DNA of 64,000 nucleotides, from positions 62,001 through 126,000 of the forward strand of contig NZ_JALJXP010000002.1 in the NCBI RefSeq assembly GCF_024170165.1, written 5' to 3'. This document shows positions 32,472-41,669 of this stretch, piece by piece (position 1 is the first letter of the stretch; each line of letters begins with the position of its first letter). The notes below the pieces were generated by a model. That model had not been told where the DNA came from. It worked only from the letters and a program-made list of their open reading frames with translations, and made no database searches. The position numbers and the translations under genes were made by a program. The stretch comes from Pseudomonas nitroreducens. Lineage in GTDB: Bacteria > Pseudomonadota > Gammaproteobacteria > Pseudomonadales > Pseudomonadaceae.

Positions 32472-33734
32472 TTACTGCGCGGCGGCCTGGATGGCGGCGC
32501 CCAGTTGCTGCGCGGCCTTCTGCGGATCGGCGGCGGGGTCGTTGAAGAAGTTGGTGACCACGTCGAAGATCGCGCCCTGCACGTAGCTGGAGGCGGCCAT
32601 ACTGTGGGCCATGCTCGGCACCAGGTTGTTGCTGGCGGAGGCGGCCTTGAAGTCCTTCATCGACTGCTGGGCGCAGCTGTCGAAGGGCGTCATGTCGACG
32701 TCCAGACGCACCGGGATCGAGCCCTTGTTGAGGCTGAAGTCCTTCTGGAACGAAGGATCGAGTACAGCGCGGGCCAGGTCTTCCTGGGCCTTGCGGTTTT
32801 CCTCGTTGCTCAGCTTGAACATCACCAGGGAGTCGATGTTGTAGTCGAAGGCCTGCTGCGTGCCGGGGAACGGCAGGCACTGGTAGTCCTTGCCCGCCAC
32901 CTTGCCGGCGGCGGTGAACTCGCTCTTGGCCCAGTCGCCCATGATCTGCATGCCGGCCTTGCCGTTGATGACCATGCCGGTGGCGACGTTCCATTCGCGG
33001 CCGGCGGCGTCGGCGTCGACGTAGCCGTGCAGCTTCTTCAGCGCGGCGAAGACGTCAGCCATCGGCGCGCCGGTGAGGGTTTCCTTGTCCAGTTCGACGA
33101 AGGCCTTGCGGTAGCCTTCCGTGCCCATCTTGCTGAGCACCAGGTTCTCGAACAGGGTGCCGTCCTGCCACGGCTGGCTGCCATGGGCCAGCGGCGTGAA
33201 GCCGGCGGCCTTGAGCTTGTCGGCGGCGGCGAAGAATTCATCGAGGGTGGTCGGCGGCGTGGCGCCGGCCTTCTTGAACACTTCCGGGTTGATGTACAGC
33301 CAGTTCACCCGGTGCACGTTGACCGGCACGGCCACGTAGTCGCCCTTGTACTTCATGATCTGCGCCACCTGCGGCGGCAGCAGCTGGTCCCACTTGCCTT
33401 CGGCGGCGACCTCGTTGAGGTCGGCGAGCAGGCCCAGTTCGCCCCACTCCTGGATGTCCGGCCCCTTGATCTGTGCGGCGGCCGGCGGATTGCCGGAGAC
33501 GGCGCGGGTCTTCAGTACGGTCATGGCCGCTTCACCACCGCCCCCGGCGACGGCGAAGTCCTTCCAGGTGTGGCCCTTGGCTTCGACGAGTTTCTTCAGG
33601 GTTTCGGCGGCGCGCTTCTCACCGGGGGACGTCCACCAGTGCAGCACTTCGACTTCACCGGCGTGGGCCAGCAGGGGGGAGAGACAGAAAGAGGAAAGAC
33701 AGATGGCGGCCGACAGGCGACGGATCGCATTCAT
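32472..33734 (-). CDS. gltB: Periplasmic glucose-binding protein
   Basis: 420 aa from the ATG at 33734 (AAGGTG upstream), giving signal peptide [21 protein letters not shown]. It is a family 1 ABC solute-binding protein: [20 protein letters not shown] at the mature N-terminus with the Trp pair that stacks on the sugar, [13 protein letters not shown], and [17 protein letters not shown]. It captures glucose in the periplasm and passes it to GltFG. Two cysteines (DYQCLPFP and DSCAQQS) could pair. It is the first gene of the transport operon. An 18-bp palindrome lies about 100 bp upstream. Confidence 0.95.
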   Translation of the reverse strand: MNAIRRLSAAICLSSFCLSPLLAHAGEVEVLHWWTSPGEKRAAETLKKLVEAKGHTWKDFAVAGGGGEAAMTVLKTRAVSGNPPAAAQIKGPDIQEWGELGLLADLNEVAAEGKWDQLLPPQVAQIMKYKGDYVAVPVNVHRVNWLYINPEVFKKAGATPPTTLDEFFAAADKLKAAGFTPLAHGSQPWQDGTLFENLVLSKMGTEGYRKAFVELDKETLTGAPMADVFAALKKLHGYVDADAAGREWNVATGMVINGKAGMQIMGDWAKSEFTAAGKVAGKDYQCLPFPGTQQAFDYNIDSLVMFKLSNEENRKAQEDLARAVLDPSFQKDFSLNKGSIPVRLDVDMTPFDSCAQQSMKDFKAASASNNLVPSMAHSMAASSYVQGAIFDVVTNFFNDPAADPQKAAQQLGAAIQAAAQ

Positions 33735-33835
33735 GGGGAGCACCTTGTTCTTGTTATTGGAGGCAAGTCTGCGCTTGCGATGGTCCGAGTCTATCCAAGG
33801 CATTCCGTTCTCCGGGTAACGAAGCGATCTTCGAT

Positions 33836-33853
33836 TGTCACTGGCCAGTGACA
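33836..33853 (-). promoter_or_regulatory. Perfect 18-bp palindrome upstream of gltB
   Basis: TGTCACTGGCCAGTGACA is fully self-complementary with no spacer. It is 102 bp upstream of the gltB start and 46 bp beyond the gtrS stop codon. It is a candidate operator for the glucose operon, most naturally for GltR of the adjacent two-component system or another sugar regulator. The binding protein is inferred, not seen. Confidence 0.55.
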
Positions 33854-33898
33854 TTTGGCGAATGTTCATGAGGAAAGATGACGGGAGCAGGAATCGCC

Positions 33899-35347
33899 CT
33901 ACTCCACCTCCAACCGCGGCAACCTCAGCGTCACCCGCAACCCGCCCTCACGGCGGTTCTGCAGGGTGACTTCGCCGCCGTGGGTATGCGCGATGTTGCG
34001 CGCAATGCCCAGGCCCAAGCCGTAGCCCTGTCCCCGTTCGGACAACCGGAAGCGTGGCTCGAAGACTTTTTCCAGGCGCTGCTCCGGCACACCCGGGCCC
34101 TGATCGTCGACATGCAGGACCACCGCGTCGGCATCGTCCTCGATGCTCAGCTGGGCGCGGCCGCCGTACTTCAGGGCGTTGTCCAGCAGGTTGCCGATGC
34201 AGCGCTTGAGTGCCAGCGGCTTGCCCGGATAGGGCTCGAGCGACGCGCCCAGTACCTCGACGCGGCCATCGGCTATGTAGGGGCCGGCGACGTATTGCAG
34301 CAGCTGGTTGAGGTCCACCGGTTCGACGTTCTCGTGGATGTCGGTGTCCTTCACGCATTGCAGCGCGCCCTTCACCAGCAGTTCCAGTTCATCGAGGTCG
34401 TGGCTGAACTTGTCCTGCGCCTGTTCATCCTCCAGCAGCTCCACGCGCAGGCGCAGGCGGGTGATGGGCGTGCGCAGGTCGTGGGAGATGCCGCTGAACA
34501 GCTGGGCGCGTTCGTTGACATAGCGGTCGATGCGTTCGCGCATGGTGTTGAAGGCGCGGGAGACTTCCACCAGCTCGCTCGCCCCGCTCTCCTCCAGCGG
34601 CTGGTCCTCACCACCCAGCGCGATGTCGCGGGCGGCGCGGGCCAGGCGCTTGAGCGGGCGGCTCTGCCAGTGCACCAGCAGGCCGGTGAACAGCAGCAAC
34701 AACAGGCTGGTGAAGGCGATGGAAATGACCTGCTGCGGCGGCAGGCCTTCAGGCTCCAAGGTAACGTAGGGCGCCGGCATCAGGCTGGCAATGTACAGCC
34801 ACTCGCTTTCGCCGATGCGGATCTGTGTGACCAGCACCGGCGGGTTCACCGGCTCCAGGGTCAGCGCGTAGTGCGCCCAGGAGCGCGGCAGCTCCTCCAG
34901 TTTCAGCTCGCCGTTGAACAGCCGCAGGTCGTCGGGGCTGACGAACTCCACCTGCAGCTCGACGTCCTTGCCCAGCTTCTGCTGCAGGACGTCCTGCACG
35001 ATGTCGATCACCGCCTGCTTGTTGGTGGTGTCCGGCAACGCGCGCAGGTTCAGCGGGCGTTCGTTGAGCGAGACGAAGAAGCGTGTGCCGCCCATGCTGC
35101 GCAGCTGGTCGAGCACCAGCGGGCGGTAGCCGATGGGCAGCGAGCGGAAGTAGCTGACGCTGGCAGCCATGGAGTAAGCCAGGCTGCGCGAGCTGGTGAG
35201 CAGGCCGTCGCGCTGGCTGGTGCGCAGGTGGGAAATCCAGAACAGGCTCGACAGCCCCTGGGCGATCAGCACCGCCAGCAGGGTGAGCAGCAGCATGCGG
35301 CCGAGCAGCGAGCGCGGCACCAGGGCCCAGCGGCGGCGTTCACTCAT
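33899..35347 (-). CDS. gtrS: Sensor histidine kinase of glucose transport
   Basis: 482 aa. Two transmembrane segments at about 15-37 and 207-227 enclose a roughly 170-residue periplasmic sensor. HAMP follows ([18 protein letters not shown]), then HisKA with H289 ([16 protein letters not shown]), N-box [11 protein letters not shown], and HATPase DQGPGVPE and [18 protein letters not shown]. In P. aeruginosa GtrS detects 2-ketogluconate/6-phosphogluconate-type signals and with GltR controls glucose uptake genes and toxA. It overlaps gltR by 8 bp, suggesting translational coupling. It lies directly upstream of gltB in the same direction. Confidence 0.94.
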   Translation of the reverse strand: MSERRRWALVPRSLLGRMLLLTLLAVLIAQGLSSLFWISHLRTSQRDGLLTSSRSLAYSMAASVSYFRSLPIGYRPLVLDQLRSMGGTRFFVSLNERPLNLRALPDTTNKQAVIDIVQDVLQQKLGKDVELQVEFVSPDDLRLFNGELKLEELPRSWAHYALTLEPVNPPVLVTQIRIGESEWLYIASLMPAPYVTLEPEGLPPQQVISIAFTSLLLLLFTGLLVHWQSRPLKRLARAARDIALGGEDQPLEESGASELVEVSRAFNTMRERIDRYVNERAQLFSGISHDLRTPITRLRLRVELLEDEQAQDKFSHDLDELELLVKGALQCVKDTDIHENVEPVDLNQLLQYVAGPYIADGRVEVLGASLEPYPGKPLALKRCIGNLLDNALKYGGRAQLSIEDDADAVVLHVDDQGPGVPEQRLEKVFEPRFRLSERGQGYGLGLGIARNIAHTHGGEVTLQNRREGGLRVTLRLPRLEVE

Positions 35348-36074
35348 GGCCGGCGAGGTGCGGGCGAACCTGGGCGGCCAGCAGGTAGCCGCTGCCGCGC
35401 ACGGTCTGGATCAGCCGCGCCGGCTTGTCGGTGTCACGCAGGCGCTGGCGCAGGCGCGACACGGCCATGTCGACGATACGCTCCAGCGGCATCACCTCGC
35501 GGCCACGGGTGGCGCTGGCGATGGTGTCGCGGTCGAGTATCTGCCGGGGGTTGTCGAGGAACAGCTTGAGCAGGGCGAAGTCGGCGCCACTGAGGAAATG
35601 TTCTTCGCCGTCCTCGTGGAACAGCCGGTGGCTGATGGTATCCAGCCGCCAGTCGTCGAAGGCGATGACCTCGCCGCCGCGCACCTGGGTGAACTGCGCG
35701 CGGCGCAGCAGCGCCTTGATCCGCGCCAGCAGCTCGCGGGGGCTGAAGGGTTTGCCGAGGTAATCGTCGGCGCCCAGCTCCAGGCCTACCACGCGGTCGG
35801 CCTCGTCGGAGCTGGCGGTGAGCATGATCACCGGCATGCAGGCGTGGCGCTGATGCGAGCGAATCCAGCGGCACAGGCTGAAGCCGTCCTCGTCGGGCAG
35901 CATCACGTCGAGGATCGCCAGGGCGGCGTCCTCGTCGCACAGCGCGCGGCGGAAGCTCTCGCCATCGGCGACGCTGCGCACCTGGAAGCCGGCGCGGCTG
36001 AGGTAGGTCTCCAGCAGCTCGCGGATTTCCTGGTCGTCGTCCACCAGCAGGATGGATCGGGCAGGCTGGTTCAC
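35340..36074 (-). CDS. gltR: OmpR-type response regulator of glucose transport
   Basis: 244 aa. Receiver domain (about 7-120) with acidic VDDD, phospho-acceptor D56 (LAILDVMLPDEDG) and Lys in GADDYLGKPFSPREL. The C-terminal winged helix (about 140-235) ends with LIQTVRGSGYLL. It is the partner of GtrS, to which it is translationally coupled. It probably regulates the gltB operon; the palindrome at 33836-33853 is a candidate site. The glk gene lies 43 bp upstream in the same direction, so edd-glk-gltR-gtrS is likely one unit. Confidence 0.94.
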   Translation of the reverse strand: MNQPARSILLVDDDQEIRELLETYLSRAGFQVRSVADGESFRRALCDEDAALAILDVMLPDEDGFSLCRWIRSHQRHACMPVIMLTASSDEADRVVGLELGADDYLGKPFSPRELLARIKALLRRAQFTQVRGGEVIAFDDWRLDTISHRLFHEDGEEHFLSGADFALLKLFLDNPRQILDRDTIASATRGREVMPLERIVDMAVSRLRQRLRDTDKPARLIQTVRGSGYLLAAQVRPHLAGHE

Positions 36075-36117
36075 TTCGGGCGTCCTTTCTTGTTGTTCTT
36101 CGAGGTGGAACGAAAAA

Positions 36118-37116
36118 TCAGCCTTCGTTGCGCAGCGCCTGCTCCAGGGCTACACCGGCGCCGAACAGGCCCGGATGGTCGGCCGTCATGACCCATACCG
36201 GAACCGGGTCGAGGTACGGCCCGCTGGTCTTGCCACGGCTGCGGAAGGCCTCGGCGAAGCCGCTGCGCTGGAAGCGTTCGAGGAAGCGCGGGACGATGCC
36301 GCCGGTGATGTACACGCCCCCCAGCGCGCCGACCGTCAGCACGGCATTGCCGGCGACCCGCGCCAGCCAGACGAAGAAGTGTTCCAGTACCGCGTCGGCG
36401 TAGGCATCGCCAGCCATGGCGCGCTCGCCGATCTCGGCGGCGGTGGTGCATTTCGGCGCCACGCCATCGAGCTGGCAGCTCATGCGGTAGAGGTTTTCCA
36501 GGCCGCTGCCGGAGAGCACGCGCTCGGCCGAGACATGGCCGTACTTCTCGCGCAGCAGCTGCCAGAGGGCGAAGTCACGCTCGGAGGTCACCGGCAGGTC
36601 GACGTGGCCGCCTTCGCAGGGCAGCACTTCCCAGCCACCGTTCGGCAGCGGCATCAGGCTACCGACGCCCAGGCCGGTGCCCGGGCCGATGATCAGTTTG
36701 GCGCGACCTTCCAGCGGCTTGCCGGCGCGCACCTGCACCAGGTGCTCCTCCGACAGCCGCGAGGCCGCCCAGGCCATGGTGCTGAAGTCGTTCACCAGCA
36801 GCAGGTGGCTCAGGCCCAGTTCATGGCGGAACGCCTCGCGCTTGATCACCCAGTGGTTGTTGGTGAATTTAAAGTCGCCGGCGCCGACGGGCCCGGCACA
36901 GGCCAGGCAGACGTTGTCGACGGCGGACAGCGGCTGGCCGATACGCTGCAGGTAGTCGCGCACGGCGTCTTCCGGGCGCGGGTAGTCGGCGCAGGCCAGG
37001 ACCTGGATGGATTCGAGGACTTCACCGCGCCACAGGGCGAAGCGCGCGTTGGTGCCGCCGATGTCGCCGACCAGGGCGAAACCGTTCGAGGCGGAGTGAG
37101 CTTTGTTGGAATTCAT
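36118..37116 (-). CDS. glk: Glucokinase
   Basis: 332 aa. It phosphorylates cytoplasmic glucose to glucose-6-phosphate with ATP. ROK-related bacterial glucokinase features: phosphate loop [16 protein letters not shown] near residues 14-29, [20 protein letters not shown], the [12 protein letters not shown] segment whose Asp is catalytic, the adenosine motif [11 protein letters not shown], and the EGGHVDLP motif. The length is normal. It lies 106 bp downstream of edd, in line with gltR and gtrS. The start ATG at 37116 lies after a purine-rich leader GGCCCGAGCCCGCA. Confidence 0.95.
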   Translation of the reverse strand: MNSNKAHSASNGFALVGDIGGTNARFALWRGEVLESIQVLACADYPRPEDAVRDYLQRIGQPLSAVDNVCLACAGPVGAGDFKFTNNHWVIKREAFRHELGLSHLLLVNDFSTMAWAASRLSEEHLVQVRAGKPLEGRAKLIIGPGTGLGVGSLMPLPNGGWEVLPCEGGHVDLPVTSERDFALWQLLREKYGHVSAERVLSGSGLENLYRMSCQLDGVAPKCTTAAEIGERAMAGDAYADAVLEHFFVWLARVAGNAVLTVGALGGVYITGGIVPRFLERFQRSGFAEAFRSRGKTSGPYLDPVPVWVMTADHPGLFGAGVALEQALRNEG

Positions 37117-37222
37117 TGCGGGCTCGGGCCTGGAAGTGGAGGAAAAGATTCAGCTTAGGACAGCACCGCGAACGCTCCCGTGCGGCGGACAGGCAGTCCG
37201 GCCGCGCGGGAGGTTGCATCGA

Positions 37223-39049
37223 TCAGCGCAAGCCGTCGAGCTCGGCGGTGAAGCTGCAGGCGCCCTGCTCGGCCGAACTGAAGGCGTTGCGCATGAAGGC
37301 GAACAGCTCGCGCCCCATGCCGACATTATCCAGTGCCGGGGTCTCGATGAGCGGACGGGCTTCCCATTCTGCCGCATCCACCAGCACGCGCAGCTCGCCG
37401 GTGGTGCCGTCGACGCGCACCACGTCGCCATCGCGCAGCCTGGCCAGCGGGCCGCCGTTGAGCGCCTCCGGGGACACGTGGATCGCCGCCGGCACCTTGC
37501 CGGAGGCGCCGGACATGCGCCCGTCGGTGACCAGCGCCACCTTGAAGCCACGGTCCTGCAGCACGCCGAGGAACGGCGTGAGCTTGTGCAGCTCCGGCAT
37601 GCCGTTGGCGCGCGGCCCCTGGAAGCGCACCACGGCCACCAGGTCGCGCTCCAGCTCGCCGGCCTTGAAGGCGGCGGCCAGGCTCGACTGGTCGTGGAAG
37701 ATGCGCACCGGGGCCTCGACGATCTGGTGCTCCAGCGCCACGGCGGAGACCTTCATCACGCCGCGGCCGAGGTTGCCTTCCATCAGGCGCAGGCCGCCTT
37801 CGGCGGAGAACGGCTTGTCGATGGGGCGCAGGATGTTCTCGTCCAGGCTCGCCGCCGGGCCTTCGCGCCAGACCAGCTTGCCGTCGTCGAGGAAGGGTTC
37901 CTGCAGGTAGCGACGCAGGCCCTTGCCAACCACGGTCTGCACGTCTTCATGCAGCAGGCCGCCATCGAGCAGCTGGCGGATCAGGAAGGACATGCCGCCC
38001 GCCGCCTGGAAGTGGTTGATGTCGGCCTGGCCGTTGGGATAGATGCGCGCCAGGGTCGGCACGATTTCGGAGAGGTCGGCCATGTCCTGCCAGGTCAGCT
38101 GGATGCCGGCGGCCTGGGCGATGGCCAGCAGGTGCAGGGTGTGGTTGGTCGAGCCGCCGGTGGCCAGCAGCGCCACCACCGAGTTGACCATGGCCTTCTC
38201 GTCGACGATCTCCGCCATGGGCACGAACTGGCCGTTCTCCGGCGCCAGGCGCGCGGCCTGGCGGGCGGCTTCGCGGGTCAGCTCGTCGCGCAGCGGGGTG
38301 TTCGGGTTGACGAAGGAGGCGCCCGGCAGGTGCAGGCCCATCACTTCCACCAGCAACTGGTTGGTGTTGGCGGTGCCATAGAAGGTACAGGTGCCCGGCG
38401 CATGGTAGGAGGCCATCTCCGAGGCCAGCAGCTCCTCGCGGGTGGCCTTGCCTTCGGCGAACAGCTGGCGCACTGCGGCCTTTTCCTTGTTGGAGATGCC
38501 GGTGGGCATCGGCCCGGCAGGCACGAACACCACCGGCAGGTGGCCGAAGCGCAGCGAGCCGATCAGCAGGCCGGGGACGATCTTGTCGCACACGCCCAGG
38601 CACAGCGCGGCGTCGAACATGTTGTGCGACAGCGCGATGGCGGTGCCCATGGCGATCACGTCGCGGCTGGCCAGGGACAGCTCCATCCCCGGCTCGCCCT
38701 GGGTCACGCCGTCACACATGGCCGGCACGCCGCCGGCGAACTGGCCGACCGAGCCGATCTGCCGCAGGGCGTCCTTGATCAGCTCCGGGAAGCGTTCCAG
38801 CGGCTGATGCGCGGAGAGCATGTCGTTGTAGGCGGAGACGATGGCGACGTTGGCCTGGTTCATCAGCCGCAGCGCCTGTTTGTCGGAATCACCACAAGCC
38901 GCGACGCCGTGGGCGAGGTTGCCGCAGGGCAGCGTGCCGCGGTGCGGGCCCTTGGTGGCGGCTGCCTTGACCAGGTCGAGGTAGCGCTGGCGTGTGGCCG
39001 CGCTGCGGGCCTGGATGCGCTGGGTGACTTCAAGCACACGAGGGTGCAT
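37223..39049 (-). CDS. edd: 6-Phosphogluconate dehydratase
   Basis: 608 aa, IlvD/Edd family. It dehydrates 6-phosphogluconate to 2-keto-3-deoxy-6-phosphogluconate, the committed step of the Entner-Doudoroff pathway. Cluster-binding cysteines are visible in [18 protein letters not shown] and [14 protein letters not shown]. Other conserved blocks are [37 protein letters not shown] and the C-terminal [20 protein letters not shown]. The length matches the E. coli enzyme. It is head-to-head with gapA, with 128 bp between starts and a HexR-type palindrome inside. Confidence 0.97.
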   Translation of the reverse strand: MHPRVLEVTQRIQARSAATRQRYLDLVKAAATKGPHRGTLPCGNLAHGVAACGDSDKQALRLMNQANVAIVSAYNDMLSAHQPLERFPELIKDALRQIGSVGQFAGGVPAMCDGVTQGEPGMELSLASRDVIAMGTAIALSHNMFDAALCLGVCDKIVPGLLIGSLRFGHLPVVFVPAGPMPTGISNKEKAAVRQLFAEGKATREELLASEMASYHAPGTCTFYGTANTNQLLVEVMGLHLPGASFVNPNTPLRDELTREAARQAARLAPENGQFVPMAEIVDEKAMVNSVVALLATGGSTNHTLHLLAIAQAAGIQLTWQDMADLSEIVPTLARIYPNGQADINHFQAAGGMSFLIRQLLDGGLLHEDVQTVVGKGLRRYLQEPFLDDGKLVWREGPAASLDENILRPIDKPFSAEGGLRLMEGNLGRGVMKVSAVALEHQIVEAPVRIFHDQSSLAAAFKAGELERDLVAVVRFQGPRANGMPELHKLTPFLGVLQDRGFKVALVTDGRMSGASGKVPAAIHVSPEALNGGPLARLRDGDVVRVDGTTGELRVLVDAAEWEARPLIETPALDNVGMGRELFAFMRNAFSSAEQGACSFTAELDGLR

Positions 39050-39075
39050 GGCAGCATTCTCCTACAGACTATCGG

Positions 39076-39090
39076 TTGTTGTTTTTACAA
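39076..39090. promoter_or_regulatory. HexR operator in the edd/gapA divergent promoter
   Basis: TTGTTGTTTTTACAA fits the pseudomonad HexR pattern TTGT-N7-ACAA, and extends by one pair to GTTGT...ACAAC (39075-39091). It is 27 bp upstream of edd and 87 bp upstream of gapA. HexR repression relieved by 2-keto-3-deoxy-6-phosphogluconate is established for these promoters in P. putida. Confidence 0.78.
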
Positions 39091-39177
39091 CATTATCGTT
39101 GATTACTCGGTGTTTACTTTTCATCAACGTGGAAATTTAATGGTTTTTACCACAACAAAAGAAAAGAGACGACCTCC

Positions 39178-40182
39178 ATGACTATACGCCTGGCAATCAA
39201 CGGATTTGGCCGCATCGGTCGGAACGTGCTCCGCGCGCTCTACTCGGGGCCGTATCGTCAGCACCTGCAAGTGGTGGCGATCAACGACCTGGGCGACGCG
39301 GCGATCAACGCCCACCTGTGCCAGTTCGACAGCGTGCACGGGCGCTTCGCCGGCCACGTCGAGCACGATGCCGAAAGCCTCAGGGTAGAGGGCGACCGCA
39401 TTGCCGTCACGGCCATCCGCAATCCGGCGGAGTTGCCGTGGCAAGCCCTGGGAGTGGATATCGTGCTGGAGTGCACCGGCCTGTTCACCTCCCGCGACAA
39501 GGCCGCCGCGCACCTGCAGGCCGGCGCGCGCCAGGTGCTGATCTCCGCTCCCGGCCAGGACGTCGACGCCACGGTGGTGTTCGGCGTCAACGAAGGCATC
39601 CTGCGCGCGGAACAGCGCATCGTCTCCAACGCTTCCTGCACCACCAACTGCCTGGCGCCGGTGGCCCAGGTGCTGCATCGAGAACTGGGCATCGAGCATG
39701 GGCTGATGACCACCATCCACGCCTACACCAACGACCAGAACCTCTCCGACGTCTACCACAGCGACCCATACCGGGCGCGTTCGGCCACCCAGTCGATGAT
39801 CCCGACCAGGACCGGCGCCGCCGAGGCGGTGGGTCTGGTGCTGCCGGAACTGGCCGGCAAGCTGACCGGCCTGGCGGTGCGCGTGCCGGTGATCAACGTA
39901 TCGCTGGTGGACCTCACGCTGCAGGTCGCCCGCGACACCAGCGCGCAGGAGGTGAACGCGCTGCTGGAGCGCGCCAGCGAAACTTCGGCGATCCTCGGCT
40001 TCAACCGCCAGCCGCTGGTCTCGGTGGACTTCAACCACGACCCGCGCTCGGCGATCTTCGACGCCAGCCACACGCGGGTGAACGGCCGGCTGGTGAAGGT
40101 GATGGCCTGGTATGACAACGAATGGGGCTTCTCCAACCGCATGCTGGATACGGCGCGGGCGATGGCTGCAACACGCGGCTGA
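39178..40182 (+). CDS. gapA: Glyceraldehyde-3-phosphate dehydrogenase, glucose-inducible type
   Basis: 334 aa. NAD-binding motif [15 protein letters not shown] at residues 7-21, catalytic Cys154 in [13 protein letters not shown], substrate phosphate region [16 protein letters not shown] and the closing [12 protein letters not shown]. It oxidises G3P to 1,3-bisphosphoglycerate below the Entner-Doudoroff split. Its divergent pairing with edd and the shared HexR palindrome identify it as the glucose-responsive paralogue (gap-1/gapA), distinct from the gluconeogenic gapB found elsewhere in pseudomonads. GACGACCTCC precedes the ATG. Confidence 0.96.
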   Translation: MTIRLAINGFGRIGRNVLRALYSGPYRQHLQVVAINDLGDAAINAHLCQFDSVHGRFAGHVEHDAESLRVEGDRIAVTAIRNPAELPWQALGVDIVLECTGLFTSRDKAAAHLQAGARQVLISAPGQDVDATVVFGVNEGILRAEQRIVSNASCTTNCLAPVAQVLHRELGIEHGLMTTIHAYTNDQNLSDVYHSDPYRARSATQSMIPTRTGAAEAVGLVLPELAGKLTGLAVRVPVINVSLVDLTLQVARDTSAQEVNALLERASETSAILGFNRQPLVSVDFNHDPRSAIFDASHTRVNGRLVKVMAWYDNEWGFSNRMLDTARAMAATRG

Positions 40183-40188
40183 CAACCT

Positions 40189-40264
40189 GTAGGGCGCATA
40201 ACGCGCCAGCGTTATCCGCCGTGGAGGATGCGGCGGATAACCCGTTCCGGGTTATTCGCCCTAC
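40189..40264. repeat. Extragenic inverted repeat after gapA
   Basis: GTAGGGCGCATAACGCGCCA at 40189 faces a matching TAACCCGTTCCGGGTTATTC then GCCCTAC end. The ends (GTAGGGCG / CGCCCTAC) and inner arms (GTTATCCGCC / GGCGGATAAC) pair, giving a branched stem-loop. It is a second class of intergenic repeat, unlike the REPs. No T-run. Confidence 0.75.
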
Positions 40265-40405
40265 GCCTGTCTAGAGCCCCCACTGGAACCATCGCACTCC
40301 CCTTCGGCTGCCCTCTCCCTAACCCTGGCTGCGCGCCCCGCTCCGAAGGCAGAGGGGACTGGATCGGAGCAGGTTGAAACCATGGCATCAGCCGGCACGG
40401 ACGGC

Positions 40406-40441
40406 CCCCTCTCCCTTCAGGGAGAGGGCTGGGGAGAGGGG
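40406..40441. repeat. Extragenic palindrome of the CCCTCTCCC type
   Basis: CCCTCTCCCTTCAGGGAGAG and a G-rich tail GGGCTGGGGAGAGGGG form the same kind of unit as at 361-396 between nrdA and nrdB. A partial copy (CCCTCTCCCTAACCC) stands at 40310-40324, inverted. Confidence 0.75.
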
Positions 40442-40473
40442 AACCCAGGCACGGCGTTACCGGCAAACACCAC

Positions 40474-40656
40474 TCAGCGATAAAGCCTTTTCCCCTGCGC
40501 CTCCAGCACCAGCAGGCGCATGTCCGCCTCGGCCAGGATCGCCTCCTGGCCCAGGTGGTCGACACGCTTCCACGCCTTGATTTCCTCGCGACTGCGACCG
40601 CAGCCCAGGCAGATGCCCTCGTCGAACTCACAGATCTTGATGCACGGACTCTTCAC
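40474..40656 (-). CDS. DUF1289 small cysteine-rich protein
   Basis: 60 aa from the GTG at 40656, preceded by GAGGAA; longer frames lack the family start. The sequence VKSPCIKICEFDEGICLGCG has the diagnostic Cys-x3-Cys ... Cys-x2-Cys pattern, which probably binds a metal, followed by RSREEIKAWKRV. DUF1289 proteins are cytosolic and of unknown function, often described as related to Fe-S or zinc handling. It is single and divergent from the membrane protein gene at 40831. Confidence 0.85.
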   Translation of the reverse strand: MKSPCIKICEFDEGICLGCGRSREEIKAWKRVDHLGQEAILAEADMRLLVLEAQGKRLYR

Positions 40657-40830
40657 GGACTTCCTCGCGACTGATGGATGAATGTCGGTGGGCCTGCACA
40701 ATGGACACCCGCGCGGCGCCAAGGTCCAACTCGATTTCCCCATCGGCGTCATCGACGCGGGCAATCGATGCGGTCATTGAAGTCGGCGCGCCTTGCTAGA
40801 ATCCGCCCTCCACGCACTCCGGCGTCCCCC

Positions 40831-41610
40831 ATGCTCGCCCTCAAGCTCACCCTGGTTCCGCTGTTCCTGCTGCTGGTGTCCCTTTCCGGGCGCTGGTGGG
40901 GGCCGACCGTGGCCGGCTGCCTCGCCGCCCTGCCCGCCATCGCCGGGCCGATCCTCTACCTGATCACCGTGGAGCACGGCCGCGACTTCGGCGCCCAGGC
41001 CGCGCGGCTGGCGCTGGCGGCGATCTTCGCTGCGGAAGCATTCAACTTCGCCTATGCCTGGCTGTGCCGGAAGCACCGTTGGCCGCTGGCCCTGAGCGGC
41101 GCAATGCTGGCCTGGCTGGTGGCTGCCTGGGCCCTGACGCAACTCCCTGTCTCGCCCGTCTGGGCACTGATCGCCGCAGCAATGGGCGCACTGACCAGTC
41201 AGCTGTTCATGCCCCGCGCCGAACCGTCAGGCAGCATCGCCGCGCTGGGCCGCTTCGAGCTGGGCCTGCGCATGCTTGCCGGTGCATTGCTGACACTGGC
41301 CGTCACCGCCCTCGCCGGCTGGGCCGGGCCGAGCTGGAGCGGCCTGCTGGCGGTGTTCCCGCTGCTCTCCATCGTGCTTTGCGTGTCGTCGCAACGCCTG
41401 CACGGCGCGGGCTTCGTCATCGCCCTGCTGCGCGGCATGGTCAGCGGGCGCCCGGCCTTCGCGGCGTTCTGCCTGTGGCTGGCGCTGCGCCTGCCGGCCA
41501 ACGACACCCTGCCGAGCTTCGCCCAGGCCGCACTGCTGGCCGTGCTGGTTCAAGGCACGCTGCGCTGGCTGATCGGGCTCCGGTCACGCAAGGCCACCAA
41601 CACCGCCTGA
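40831..41610 (+). CDS. Polytopic inner-membrane protein of unknown function
   Basis: 259 aa from the ATG at 40831; the frame is open to 40678 but upstream codons are promoter DNA. Some nine hydrophobic stretches cover almost the whole chain: LTLVPLFLLLVSLSG, VAGCLAALPAIAGPILYLI, LALAAIFAAEAFNFAYAWL, and LLAGALLTLAVTALAG. The two halves look alike (each with a G-W/P-rich helix opening WWGPTVAGCLAALP / WSGLLAVFPLLS), pointing to an internal duplication of four to five helices. No family is recognised. A strong terminator follows 4 bp after the stop. Confidence 0.75.
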   Translation: MLALKLTLVPLFLLLVSLSGRWWGPTVAGCLAALPAIAGPILYLITVEHGRDFGAQAARLALAAIFAAEAFNFAYAWLCRKHRWPLALSGAMLAWLVAAWALTQLPVSPVWALIAAAMGALTSQLFMPRAEPSGSIAALGRFELGLRMLAGALLTLAVTALAGWAGPSWSGLLAVFPLLSIVLCVSSQRLHGAGFVIALLRGMVSGRPAFAAFCLWLALRLPANDTLPSFAQAALLAVLVQGTLRWLIGLRSRKATNTA

Positions 41611-41614
41611 ATGA

Positions 41615-41647
41615 AAAACGCCACGGCTGATCCAGCCGTGGCGTTTT
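41615..41647. terminator. Bidirectional terminator between convergent genes
   Basis: A 14-bp perfect stem AAAACGCCACGGCT / AGCCGTGGCGTTTT with a 5-nt loop serves both the membrane protein gene ending at 41610 and bglX ending at 41670. Confidence 0.95.
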
Positions 41648-41669
41648 CGTTCGCAGCAGCGCGTAACGC

